A DNA stretch of 64,000 nucleotides from CAVVGZ01 sp963841845. Lineage in GTDB: Bacteria > Chloroflexota > Anaerolineae > Anaerolineales > Anaerolineaceae. Below the pieces are notes generated by a model, which was given only the letters and a program-made list of their open reading frames with translations, did no database searches and had not been told where the DNA came from. A program made the position numbers and the translations under genes. The stretch is from positions 30,818 through 94,817 of the forward strand of contig CAWJEG010000011.1 in assembly GCA_963841845.1 (NCBI GenBank), in the 5' to 3' direction. This document shows positions 18,136 through 27,232 of the stretch, piece by piece (within the stretch, counting starts at the first letter, position 1; each line of letters opens with the position of its first letter).

Positions 18136-18363
18136 TTTGCCACCTTTCTTGATCTACCAGCAGCCCGGGGAATTGAAGAGTGGGTTCATTTTCTTTAGCT
18201 TGCTGACTTATAACCCAATTAAAAAGAAGCCATTCAGGAATATGTACACAATAACAACGTACTCCCATGATTGGGTACAAAGATAATTACTTAGGCCTGG
18301 CCGGCAGCTTAGGTGCCAGCTAGGCTTGCAAACAAATATTTGGTCGCTAAAACAATTTAAACT

Positions 18364-18585
18364 TTACAGTTTTTTATTGATCTCTGCCAGAACTGTTTCT
18401 ACCTTATCCTTCGTAATCCCATATTGGGCAGCCTGAGGCATGGCTAGGACCATGTTTAAAGACATACCTTTCGCCATGGCCAGCATCGGATTGGCGGAAA
18501 CTCCCGGAATATACTGCTCCAATACTGCCTTTGCCTGAGGGTCATCAATTATTTGACCAAGGGTGCTATCGAGTGTGAATGCCAT
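18364..18585 (-). CDS. Small uncharacterised protein
   Basis: A 73-residue protein with a good ribosome-binding site (AGGAG about 7 bases upstream). The sequence DSTLGQIIDDPQAKAVLEQY followed by IPGVSANPML and two predicted helices resembles a small helical domain I recall at the C-terminus of some secreted hydrolases, here freestanding and without a signal peptide. Function is unknown. Nothing adjacent points to a role. Confidence 0.6.
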   Translation of the reverse strand: MAFTLDSTLGQIIDDPQAKAVLEQYIPGVSANPMLAMAKGMSLNMVLAMPQAAQYGITKDKVETVLAEINKKL

Positions 18586-18599
18586 GCAAATCCTCCTAG

Positions 18600-19686
18600 A
18601 GAAATTTTACAATTATTAACAGGAATTATTTTTCATCCTTATTTAAATTGTATCATGCTTGGAAATATATATTTCCGGATTCGGTTGATTTTTGGGAAGA
18701 ATTTCTAATAATTTGGAAATCGGATGCTGCAGGATTATTCTCATCACTCCCCAGGACAATGGGACACGCAAATTGAAAATGATAAGACTTTTTCGGATTC
18801 CAATAATAATAAATTGCTAAAAAAGGGACGATTTCCAACAAGGAGATCCAGCCTATCACGTCCCTTACTGATGGAAAACGTCTTCCATCCATAAAGACTG
18901 GACCAACATCACTTGCCAGCAAAATGCGTCATTCAGCTTGATCTGGTTCTTAAGAAACTAGGCTTAACGTTCGGATCAAAATCTCCAAACCTTTTCCAAA
19001 CCAGACCGAATATTGATCAGTGCCGTACTTGACCCTCAATTCAAGTATTGTAAAGAGGCATAATTTATGACTCCTTGTATCCTGCTGATGTATTTTTATT
19101 ATCGGGTGCGGATTTTATAGTGAGCTAATAATTTCGCGGCCAAATTTGACAAAGCGCTGCGGCTGGACTTGTATACGAACTCGATCGCACAGGTAATCTT
19201 GATGAAATAGTTACTACATGATTTACTTCAGAGCTCCTCGTACCAGGTTAGAATATTGCCAGTGCATTTTTGGCAATTAACCATTTCTGCCGAGGAACCT
19301 TGCTGTTTGAAAAATGGGAATCAATTTGCCGGATCATCCCTGGTTGTTTTTCCTTCGCTTTTATGGCAAACAACAGTTAATATTCACATCCAATCATATA
19401 CGACCGATCCGTCTATGCCCACTTGTTCAAAATTAAACTGGAGATCAGGGCACACCAATGCAATCTCGCGACAATTGAGACAGTCTCACGGTTTGGCTAT
19501 GTGAGGACACAAGGTGCAAACGTATGAGAAAGCAATCCCGTTTACATATACGTGCTGACGATTTAATATTCCTCTGCAAACCCGTTGAACACATGCACCC
19601 TCTGGAGTAGGGGATTGGTAAGTCGTCTATCAATCACCGCTTGTAAATTTATTGCCTTACCCCCTACAAGCCATAATGCACCTGTT
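18600..19686. other. Long intergenic region, possibly with decayed genes
   Basis: About 1.1 kb without a supported gene. On the minus strand at 18653-18922 a short frame has one hydrophobic stretch (WISLLEIVPFLAIYYYW), and around 19250-19500 short segments carry Cys pairs in broken frames. Neither has a credible start or ribosome-binding site. This may be decayed coding DNA upstream of an operon that looks acquired. Confidence 0.3.
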
Positions 19687-20346
19687 TTAAATATATCGAG
19701 CAGATAGTAGATAATGTCTCACATTAATGTTTGCACGTAACGTGCGGACATTTTCCGAAATATCGTGATTTTTAAAAATCGCACGGCCTATTACCACTTC
19801 ATCTGCTCCCGCTGCAATTACCTCCGCAATATTTCCAGAATTTATATCGCCGTCCATCACCCACTTGATTCCAGGGTGAGTTTGTTCCTGTTTACCTTTC
19901 CGCATCTTGTCAAGGGTTTCTGGTAAGAAGGGGCAATCATAACCTTCTGGCTCGGTGCTTAAGAGGACAATAAATGATAGATACGGAACAAGATAATCCA
20001 AATTGGGTATGGGCGTGGCAGGGTTAAATGCGAGCCCTGCTTGAAGCCCGAGTGATGTGATCTGGCGTAGAACCCGGCGTGGATAAGGGCAGGCTTCATA
20101 GTGTACAGAGATACTGTTTACACCCCATCTCGCCAGATCTGAAAGCAGCCACTCAGGATTGACCATCATCAAGTGCACATCAAAAGGTAACCTGGTCATT
20201 GGCCGAAGTTCTTGGATGATTTTCGTGCCCAATGTCATAAGCGGAACAAAAGAACCATCCTCAACATCAAAATGGATGGAATCCACCCCGGCAGATTCGA
20301 GTTCGACAAGAGTATCTCCCAATTGGTGAAAAGGAGCAGATGCCAT
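19687..20346 (-). CDS. Ribulose-phosphate 3-epimerase-family protein (SgcE-like)
   Basis: A 219-residue TIM-barrel protein of the RPE family: DSIHFDVEDGSFVPLMTLG (metal and substrate segment), FDVHLMMVNPEWLL, SVHYEACPYPRRVL, AGLAFNPATPI, WVMDGDINSGNIAEVIAAGAD. It interconverts keto-pentose or keto-hexose phosphates at C3. The reading frame upstream of the annotated ATG continues as RISSS, as expected of the normal ISPSL start, but contains no start codon before a stop, so the true N-terminus may be lost to a frameshift. It is the last gene of the sgc-like operon and corresponds to sgcE. Confidence 0.85.
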   Translation of the reverse strand: MASAPFHQLGDTLVELESAGVDSIHFDVEDGSFVPLMTLGTKIIQELRPMTRLPFDVHLMMVNPEWLLSDLARWGVNSISVHYEACPYPRRVLRQITSLGLQAGLAFNPATPIPNLDYLVPYLSFIVLLSTEPEGYDCPFLPETLDKMRKGKQEQTHPGIKWVMDGDINSGNIAEVIAAGADEVVIGRAIFKNHDISENVRTLRANINVRHYLLSARYI

Positions 20347-20443
20347 TGAGGATGATATACGGGATTCAAATTACTTCCCACGGAATTCTTTTACTTTATT
20401 CATAAGCGCTTTTACCCGGTCGGTTTCTATAGAATTCCAGGTA

Positions 20444-21182
20444 TTATTGCTCTTTCTTGAATGCAGTGCCAATTATTGCTCCGTCCGCTACTGACAATTG
20501 CGCTTCCACGTTTTCCTGCCTCACACCTGTATTAGCGAATATTGGAGTATCGGGTACCGCATCCTTTACCAACTTCAATGTCTGAGCCGATGTTTCTGAA
20601 CCGGCTGTAAGACCGGAAACACACAAAGCATCTGGACGGGCATTGAAAACTGTTGAAGCGGCAATATCAGCAATATTACGATTTCCAAGATATGCAGCAG
20701 CTTCAGGTACGATATTAAAAAATAATCGAACATGCTTGGCACCAATGGCATGCTGGTGGCGGACGACCTCGCCGGCATTTGTGTTCCAAAGACCAAAATC
20801 CGACCCATATACACCGGTGAAAATCTCGCGTACGAATTGCGCACCAGTGGCCATTGCTAAATCGATTGAAGCAGCGGGATCCCAAAGCACATTGACACCA
20901 TACGGAATTTTGATATCTCGCTTGAGTTCCGCAATGATTGCTGCCATACAGATGGTAGTAATCGGCTCAATTTTGGTAAGGTAAGGCAGGCTGAATTCAT
21001 TGGAGATAAGAACGCCATCCACACCACCTTCTTGTAAGGCTAATAGATCAAGGCGAGCTTGCTCGTAAATCCAGGTCCATGCCCTTCTGCTGATCATAAC
21101 CGGGATCACCAGGAAATGCGTGGAGATGACACATTCCGATAATTGGCTTGTTCACCTTAAATAAGGTATTTAACCAACTCAT
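20444..21182 (-). pseudogene. BtpA/SgcQ-family TIM-barrel protein, one frameshift
   Basis: Starts at ATG 21182 (GAGG upstream). The N-terminus MSWLNTLFKVNKPIIGMCHL leads into HAFPGDPGYD; the frame then shifts near 21080 and continues WIYEQARLDLLALQEGGVDG, NEFSLPYLTKIEP, YGVNVLWDPAASIDLAMATG, GLTAGSETSAQTLKLVKDA, FANTGVR and ADGAIIGTAFKKEQ. The whole, about 245 residues, is a complete BtpA family member. An extra C in ACCTGG would account for the break. BtpA-like SgcQ proteins occur in sugar operons; their reaction is unknown. The downstream neighbour is the epimerase gene. Confidence 0.85.
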
Positions 21183-21208
21183 TTTTAACCTCTTCTTTGA
21201 TAAAAGTA

Positions 21209-22306
21209 TTACCCGCGGGTTAAGTCTATCTGGGGTGTAATAGTTCGAGCAACAGCTGTAACCAATCGCATCGTTTCTGCAATATCTGTTTCGTGGCACA
21301 TCTGAATGGGTGCGTGGCTATAACGATGTGGGATGGATATAGCCGCAATCACATAACCCTTATCGTCTAAGTACAACTGGAAAGCTGGATCTGTAATCAC
21401 TCCCACAATTACTTCACGTTGTAATGAAATATTTTCCGTTCGTGCTGTCAATTCGATAAAACGACGAAATTTAGGTGAGGAAAATAATCCACCCAAAGTA
21501 CCTCGCCCGTGAAAATCCATCATTTTGATCGCAGGACCTCGGCGTAAAGCAACGGGCTGTAGTGGATCATCAATTGGCGTGTCCGTCGCAAGGGTGATAT
21601 CCAAGGAAAGAATCGCATTTGGTTTCGTGGCGGTTACAGTAGGCAGAGACCCTCTAATACTGAATTCCTCCAATACTGTAAATGAGAAGACCATTGTGCA
21701 TGGAGGACGTTTCTTTGAAAACTCTTGCAGGGCTTGGAGTAATATGAAAACGCTGACACGGTTATCGAGTGCTTTGGAGCAAATCATCCCGTCTCCAAAG
21801 CGATGATAATTTGGGTGATATGTCAACGGATCGCCTACCTGGATTCCTGCTTTTAAACACTTCTTCGCGGCTGGTAAACCCGATATCCAAGAACATTTCG
21901 TGGATATTGGGCACCTTGTATTTTTCATCTGCCCCGGTGATATGATGAGATTTTGCACCAACATAGGCTGGAATTAGTTGACCGTCATCCGTCATTAGAT
22001 CCAGGCGCTGACCCAGAAGCGTTTTCTCAGGCACACCTCCAATACGTTCAATCAGCAGGTAACCGTCGTTGGTAATATTTCGAACAATGACTACCAATTT
22101 CATCCATATGAGCCTGGAGCATCAATCTAAAATCCGGGTAAGTAGCGCCTTTGAGAATCCCTACCACATTACCTAAATTATCCACATATACTTCATCAAC
22201 CAAAGGCTTGATGGTATCACGAATAAACGCCGTTATAGAATCCTCTCGCCCGGAGACAGCGTGAATTGCACACAACTCTTCCAGCAATTTCCATTCGTGG
22301 TTCCAT
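21209..22306 (-). pseudogene. M42-family (SgcX-like) aminopeptidase, several frameshifts
   Basis: Rebuilt from three frames: LLEELCAIHAVSGREDSITA and MLQAHMDEIG (metal-binding His and Asp), then IERIGGV, LLGQRL and AKSHHIT, then GDGMICSKALDNRVSVFILL (bridging Asp), TVLEEFSIRG (catalytic Glu pair) and SIPHRYSHAP (His ligand). All active-site residues are present. Frame changes are needed near the start (about 22290), near 22095 and near 21880; the last is GTTTAAAAG where one T is extra. M42 enzymes are cobalt or zinc aminopeptidases or glycosidase-like proteins; the sgc operon of E. coli has one (sgcX). The SD AAGGAG before ATG 22306 is good. Confidence 0.82.
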
Positions 22307-22375
22307 ATATGCTCCTTAAATAAAGGCTTTAAGAATGGTTAGCATTGGTTATTTATTGACAAGGAATAATACCAT

Positions 22376-22408
22376 CCAGAGAAGGGATTGTTACAATCCC
22401 TTCTCTGG
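22376..22408 (-). promoter_or_regulatory. Intercistronic 15-bp perfect hairpin
   Basis: CCAGAGAAGGGATTG and its exact complement flank a three-base loop between the EIIC gene and the M42 gene. No T-run follows on the minus strand, so it is more likely an mRNA-stabilising or processing element than a terminator. Confidence 0.6.
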
Positions 22409-22428
22409 AATGAAATCAAATTAATATC

Positions 22429-23715
22429 CTAATAACCACCTGGGGGAATTCCATAGATGAGTTGCCCAATCGTGGTAAGTACCCAGGCTATCCAGTTTCC
22501 ACCGGATAAGCCAGTAATTTGGACTGCACCTTCTGGGAATGCAAACCCAATATTGCTGGCAACCTGAGTGAATAGCGGGGAAAATGCACTTGAAATGTAG
22601 AGGACCACGATCATGATTATGGTACCATAGAGGATCGAGCGGAACAGGTTTCCGCGGGTCAACGGAGGCACCATCGCTACAAAGAAAGCCGTGGCCGCAA
22701 GATCGGCAGCCGGCAGAGTAGTGTTGCCAGGTAGAATTGCTGCCAGTATCAGTGTAATCGGTATGAGGATTATCCCGGCTGTGATTGTGATAGGATGACC
22801 AATCAGGATGGCAGAATCCAGGCCGATGTAAAACTCGCGACCGGAAAAGCGCTTCTGCATGAATTCTCGGGCGGATTCTGATAATGGGGTTAATCCTTCC
22901 ATGAAGATCGCAATGATGCGGGGGATCAATACCATCACAGCAGCCATCTGAACTGCAACCATCAATACTTTGGTGACATCAAGGCCAAATCCCAGGATCC
23001 CAAAGAGCAGCCCAAGCATGAAGCCCATGAGGATAGGTTGACCAAACACACCCAGCTTATTCTGGAGGGTTTCATCATCCCAACGGATGTCACGTACACC
23101 CGGGATCTTATCTACAACCCAATTCAACCCCAAAATAATCGGTACACTGGTGATTGCCCAGCCTTGCGGGATAGATATACCTGGGATCCTGAAAAATTCT
23201 TGAACTCGCTTGGCAGTCAGGTCAGCCAGCAGCAGGGCAAGAATTGCATGAATGGACGCCCCGACAAGTCCCCAGAGTATATTCCCTCCCGTCACAAGGT
23301 AAACCAGAGAGCCTGTGAATGCGAAGTGCCAGAAATTCCAGATATCCACATTCAACGTCTTGGTCCATTTTAACAATAGGAAGATGATATTTATTGCAAA
23401 TGCCAAGGGTATGATCAACGCACCGACAGTTGTTCCAAAAGCGATTGCTGCCGCTACTCCCCAACCCACATCCAGTGAAATGAGGTTCAACCCGGTGCGA
23501 GCAACCAGTGCTTCAGTGGCAGGACCAAGGGCTGTAAACAACAAGCCAATAACAAGACTTAAACCAATGAACCCAACTCCAACCGTCAGTGCAGCAATTA
23601 ATGCGCGCGTGAACTTCATCCCAAGGACCATACCAAGGATAAAAATTACTATTGGTAACATAACTGGTGCCCCAAGACCGGTTAGAAAATTACCGATTAC
23701 CTGAATCGTTTCCAT
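22429..23715 (-). CDS. PTS galactitol-type EIIC membrane component (SgcC-like)
   Basis: A 428-residue polytopic protein with about nine or more hydrophobic helices (VMLPIVIFILGMVLGMKF, LGVFGQPILMGFMLGLLFGI, GHPITITAGIILIPITLIL). Features typical of the galactitol/sgc-type EIIC family are the SLDVGWGVAAAIAFGT segment and the GLDSAILIGHPITITAG region. It is the sugar-translocating subunit. The EIIB gene precedes it by 43 bp. The sugar cannot be told from sequence. Confidence 0.85.
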   Translation of the reverse strand: METIQVIGNFLTGLGAPVMLPIVIFILGMVLGMKFTRALIAALTVGVGFIGLSLVIGLLFTALGPATEALVARTGLNLISLDVGWGVAAAIAFGTTVGALIIPLAFAINIIFLLLKWTKTLNVDIWNFWHFAFTGSLVYLVTGGNILWGLVGASIHAILALLLADLTAKRVQEFFRIPGISIPQGWAITSVPIILGLNWVVDKIPGVRDIRWDDETLQNKLGVFGQPILMGFMLGLLFGILGFGLDVTKVLMVAVQMAAVMVLIPRIIAIFMEGLTPLSESAREFMQKRFSGREFYIGLDSAILIGHPITITAGIILIPITLILAAILPGNTTLPAADLAATAFFVAMVPPLTRGNLFRSILYGTIIMIVVLYISSAFSPLFTQVASNIGFAFPEGAVQITGLSGGNWIAWVLTTIGQLIYGIPPGGY

Positions 23716-23758
23716 GTTTTTCTCCTTTTTTATTTTTAATAAATTATCTGGTTGATTG

Positions 23759-24076
23759 CTACTCCTGTAACAGGGATACTATTTTATCGATCACCTCCTT
23801 TACGCCAATGCCGGTTAAAAATGGTAGACCGTCCACAACCGGAATATTAATATCAAATGGCACCTGAGCAGTCGAGATAATTATGTCTGCGTCTGGGGCA
23901 AGCATCGGCACTTCGACCACCCGGCATTGAATTGTATGAATCTTTAACCCACGCTCAGTGAGAAGTTCTTTTACTTTCATTGAAACAACCGTGGAAGTGG
24001 CTATTGCCGTTCCACATGACACAACAACTTTATATATCCTTCCGGACGATACACTTCTTTGCGGATTATTGGTCAT
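23759..24076 (-). CDS. PTS galactitol-type EIIB component (SgcB-like)
   Basis: A 105-residue soluble domain starting at ATG 24076, which overlaps the end of the upstream gene by 11 bp; upstream in-frame ATGs extend into that gene. The phosphorylated Cys is in the P-loop-like segment IYKVVVSCGTAIATSTVV, as in GatB-type EIIB. It should pass phosphate from an EIIA to the sugar through the EIIC product downstream. Confidence 0.85.
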   Translation of the reverse strand: MTNNPQRSVSSGRIYKVVVSCGTAIATSTVVSMKVKELLTERGLKIHTIQCRVVEVPMLAPDADIIISTAQVPFDINIPVVDGLPFLTGIGVKEVIDKIVSLLQE

Positions 24077-24587
24077 GGCTGAATACCTGACGAAAAGTTG
24101 TTTCGAACATCCAGATATCATATTCATAAACATCATCAAAAGGAGGGGGAACTACGGCAAGGATGGTGAATTTTTTTGATGCTATCTGCGGCTCAAACAA
24201 GGTCGCAACGTTTCCTGAATTGCCAAATTGAGAATGGACAACGATGACTTCAATATTCTCAATATCCTTTAGTTTCTCAAGTATATTTTCTGTATCTGTG
24301 GTTATTGATGCTGGTTCGCAAATTGCAATGACATGTTTATTTGCTGAAACCGCCATCACATCCACTTGGATGGTGTCTTCTCCTAATTGAAATTCTGGAT
24401 AGACAAAAATATTTTGCTCGCCTTGCTTTAGCAAGCTCCGGGTTATATAAAAACGCAAGATGTGCCGTTTGTGGGCATCTTCACTGGGAGGTTTTGGTAT
24501 TACGGAACGAAACATGACGTATGATTCGGTATCACGAGGTTTAATTTTGCGCTGGATATTTGCGTTAGGATCAAAATTGACTTGCAT
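24066..24587 (-). CDS. Unrecognised protein in the EIIA position of the sgc-like operon
   Basis: A 173-residue protein I cannot assign. It lacks the His-containing signature of EIIA domains. A run of strands and a helix (LRFYITRSLLKQGEQNIFVY, PEFQLGEDTIQVDVMAV, KHVIAICEP) resembles the core of PD-(D/E)xK nuclease-like folds (E ... D-V ... E), but the last motif has Pro instead of Lys, so activity is doubtful. It lies between the DeoR regulator and EIIB and overlaps EIIB by 11 bp, which argues for a role tied to the PTS. It may have displaced EIIA or act as an unrelated regulator. Confidence 0.5.
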   Translation of the reverse strand: MQVNFDPNANIQRKIKPRDTESYVMFRSVIPKPPSEDAHKRHILRFYITRSLLKQGEQNIFVYPEFQLGEDTIQVDVMAVSANKHVIAICEPASITTDTENILEKLKDIENIEVIVVHSQFGNSGNVATLFEPQIASKKFTILAVVPPPFDDVYEYDIWMFETTFRQVFSHDQ

Positions 24588-24615
24588 TAGTTATCTCCGC
24601 TTAATAAATTTTCGG

Positions 24616-25401
24616 TTAAAAAACCTGGTCGGTGAGGATCACATCAACTCCAAGCCTGCGAATCTGGTCTACTATTTCAAGGGGAGCGCTCTGATCGGTA
24701 ACAATCCTATCTATAGCAGTCAATGGCGCAATATTTATAAATGTTGTTACACCGAATTTCGTTCCATCTGCAACAACAATTTTTTCTCGGGCTGAACCGA
24801 TGAGCTTTCTTTTTAATACGGTATCCTCAAGATTGTATTCAGTAAATCCATCTTTCAGGCTGATTCCGGCAACACCAATGAATGCTTTGTCAACGTGCAG
24901 TTCTTCGTATACACGCGTCGAAAATTCTCCCACACAGGAAAGTTCGCGTGGACGGATAATTCCTCCCGTCAGGATGAGGCGCACATCCACTTCCAGGGAT
25001 AATGTGGTGACGATCAGATTTGCTATGGGTAGGGAAGCTGTGACAATGGTCAGATTTTGCAATCCCCTTAAACCTTTGACAATTTCGAGAGTGGTAGTAC
25101 CTACATCCAGGGCAATGCTGTCTCCATCAAGTATCATTTTAGCTGCTTGGAGGCCGATGGCTTCCTTGGCTGCTTGATTCTTTGCTGCGCGGGTATTAAG
25201 AGGGGGTTCATAACTACGTCCAAAATTTAAATGAGCTCCTCCATGTGTACGACGTAAAAGACCTTGTCGATCCAATTCGTTCAAGTCGCGCCGGGCAGTC
25301 ATATCTGAGACATGAAACATCTCACAAATTTCCTGAATGGAAATGTGACCCTTTTCCTGGAGATATTCTACAATCTGCCTCTGCCGCGCAAGGACGCTCA
25401 T
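24616..25401 (-). CDS. DeoR/GlpR-family transcriptional regulator (SgcR-like)
   Basis: A 261-residue repressor. The N-terminal winged helix (RQRQIVEYLQEKGHISIQEI, then MTARRDLNELDRQGLLRRTHGGA) is classical DeoR. The C-terminal domain is the sugar-phosphate sensor fold (DGDSIALDVGTTTLEI, LTGGIIRPRELSCVG, DKAFIGVAGIS, VADGTKFG). It is the first gene of the sgc-like operon. Probable half-sites lie directly upstream, so it likely controls its own operon, induced by a sugar phosphate. Confidence 0.93.
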   Translation of the reverse strand: MSVLARQRQIVEYLQEKGHISIQEICEMFHVSDMTARRDLNELDRQGLLRRTHGGAHLNFGRSYEPPLNTRAAKNQAAKEAIGLQAAKMILDGDSIALDVGTTTLEIVKGLRGLQNLTIVTASLPIANLIVTTLSLEVDVRLILTGGIIRPRELSCVGEFSTRVYEELHVDKAFIGVAGISLKDGFTEYNLEDTVLKRKLIGSAREKIVVADGTKFGVTTFINIAPLTAIDRIVTDQSAPLEIVDQIRRLGVDVILTDQVF

Positions 25402-25425
25402 ATTAATTTTATATTAGAAAGGGGC

Positions 25426-25493
25426 GTTCGTTTATGTTTGTATAGTAAACAATTTTTGTTCGTTTTTATAGTGACGAATATCACATTACGAAC
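25426..25493 (-). promoter_or_regulatory. Putative operator half-sites upstream of the DeoR gene
   Basis: Three GTTCG/CGAAC half-sites at 25426-25430, 25458-25462 and 25489-25493 are spaced about 32 and 31 bp apart, close to three helical turns. The first two share GTTCGTTT on the plus strand. Such spacing suits cooperative DeoR binding upstream of its own operon. A -10-like TATAAA lies between the second and third sites on the minus strand. Confidence 0.45.
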
Positions 25494-25680
25494 ATTACAT
25501 ACGTTGAGGGGTGTTTTTAAAGAACTGCCCTCCTCTGTAATTACGAAAAGTATTCGGATTCAAGATTGCTTCTGTCACTTCAAAAAAATCTGCTAACTCG
25601 GAATCCGTCATTTCATTGTAATAACTGCTGAACAAAGTCCTTTATGTGCATCGTCTTACCACCCCGCACGATACTGCCTA

Positions 25681-26368
25681 TTATCCAAAATCCTCGTTTG
25701 TTGCCAGCTCTTTCAATTCTCCCGTCACCATGTAGACCGTCCGCTCACAAATATTGCCTGCCCGGTCTGCCAACCGTTCCAGGTTGTGTGCTGCCCATAG
25801 AACATAGTTTGCATTTTCAATCGCTGGTTTGGTTGTATATCATACTATTGGCAAGGTGGTTATAAATTCTGTTATAAAGCCTATCTACCCTGTCATCAAT
25901 AGCAGGGATCTCACGGGCAACCTTGATATCCCTGTGATAAAACGCATCCAGTGATCGCCGCAGCATTTGCAGCCCTATTTCTTCCATTTGTTGTAGGGCT
26001 GCCAGCAGTGTGGCATCAACAGGGTCCTCGCCCATTAATTGGGTGATTTTGGCAATTCCCTTGGCATAATCCCCCATCCGTTCCAATTCTGTGGAAATTT
26101 CAAGTACAGCGATGATGAATCTCGCATCCCGGGCCATGGGCTGCTGGGTAACAATCAGAGTGACACAGGTGTCCTCAATTGCATATCGCTTATCATTTAT
26201 GTTCTGGTCCAATTCTATAACCCGGCGGGCAACATGATGGTTGCGCTGGATGAAGGCATTTACCGAACAATGGACATTATCTTCTACCATGCTGCCTAAC
26301 AGCAGAACCTGTTCAAGCAGATTGTGCAATAGTTGGTCATAATTCTCTCTTAATAAAACCGATGCCAT
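25681..26368 (-). pseudogene. phoU: Phosphate transport regulator PhoU, one frameshift
   Basis: ATG 26368. The first 180 residues are typical PhoU helices (NVHCSVNAFIQ, LIVTQQPMARDARFIIAV, ERMGDYAKGIAKI, EIPAIDDRVDRLYNRI). A shift near 25820 moves the second repeat into another frame, where AIENANYVLWAAHNLERLAD then RAGNICERTVYMVTGELKEL continue to a stop at 25681. The metal-binding ERxxD-type motifs of both halves are present. PhoU damps the phosphate-starvation response together with PstSCAB and PhoR. It is last in the pst operon, 11 bp after pstB. Confidence 0.9.
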
Positions 26369-26379
26369 TTTTAGTTCCC

Positions 26380-27222
26380 TTATCCATATCTACCGGTAAT
26401 ATAACCTTCTGTGCGCGGATCATGCGGGTTGGTAAAAATCTTCTTAGTTTGATCATATTCCACAAGAATTCCAGCCCGGTCTTCATCCATGCTGAAGAAT
26501 GCCGTGTAATCCGAGACCCTGGCAGCCTGCTGCATATTGTGGGTGACTACTATGATGGTGTATTCCGCAGCCAGTTCATGCATCAACTCTTCAATTTTCA
26601 AAGTGGCAATCGGGTCCAGGGCTGACGCCGGTTCATCCATTAAGATCACTTCGGGTTTTACAGCAATTGCCCTGGCAATGCAAAGGCGCTGCTGCTGCCC
26701 GCCGGAAAGGGATAATCCGCTTTGATCCAGCTTGTCATAAACCTCATCCCACAGGGCTGCCTTCCGCAGGCACTGTTCCACCCATTCCTGCATACTGGGC
26801 TGTCCAATACCCTCCTTGAAGCCGTTGATGCGGGCACCCCAGGCGACATTCTCAAAAATGCTGCGCGGGAAGGGGTTTGGTTTCTGGAATACCATACCGA
26901 TGCGGCGGCGCACCTCAACCGGATCAATATTCGGTGCATAGATATTTTGCCCCATGAAATAGACCTCCCCCTCTGTACGGGCGGTGGGAACCAGTTCATT
27001 CATGCGGTTAAAGGTTCGGATTACGGTACTTTTCCCGCATCCGGATGGACCGATGATTGCCGTGATTTTTTGGCTTTCAATGGAAAGGTTAACATCCTTA
27101 ACCGCCCGGAAATTACCATAATAGACCGATAAGTCCCTGGCTTGCATGGCAAAAGAAGGGTTGATCGTCGTTGTCTCTTGAACGTGATTATTTAGAATAA
27201 GCGATGCAGTGCTCGTAAGCAT
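26380..27222 (-). CDS. pstB: Phosphate ABC transporter ATP-binding protein PstB
   Basis: Start taken at ATG 27222 (MLTSTAS; GGAAG upstream), giving 280 residues; the frame is open further upstream into pstA. Walker A GPSGCGKST, signature LSGGQQQR, Walker B VILMDEPAS and the switch His in VTHNMQQ are intact. IGMVFQKPNPFP is characteristic of PstB. It powers high-affinity phosphate import with PstA and PstC. Confidence 0.95.
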   Translation of the reverse strand: MLTSTASLILNNHVQETTTINPSFAMQARDLSVYYGNFRAVKDVNLSIESQKITAIIGPSGCGKSTVIRTFNRMNELVPTARTEGEVYFMGQNIYAPNIDPVEVRRRIGMVFQKPNPFPRSIFENVAWGARINGFKEGIGQPSMQEWVEQCLRKAALWDEVYDKLDQSGLSLSGGQQQRLCIARAIAVKPEVILMDEPASALDPIATLKIEELMHELAAEYTIIVVTHNMQQAARVSDYTAFFSMDEDRAGILVEYDQTKKIFTNPHDPRTEGYITGRYG

Positions 27223-27232
27223 TCGAACTTCC

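Noticed and set aside
24066..24587. Calling this gene PTS EIIA by position
   Set aside because: No EIIA motif or phospho-His context could be seen, so it is left as unrecognised.
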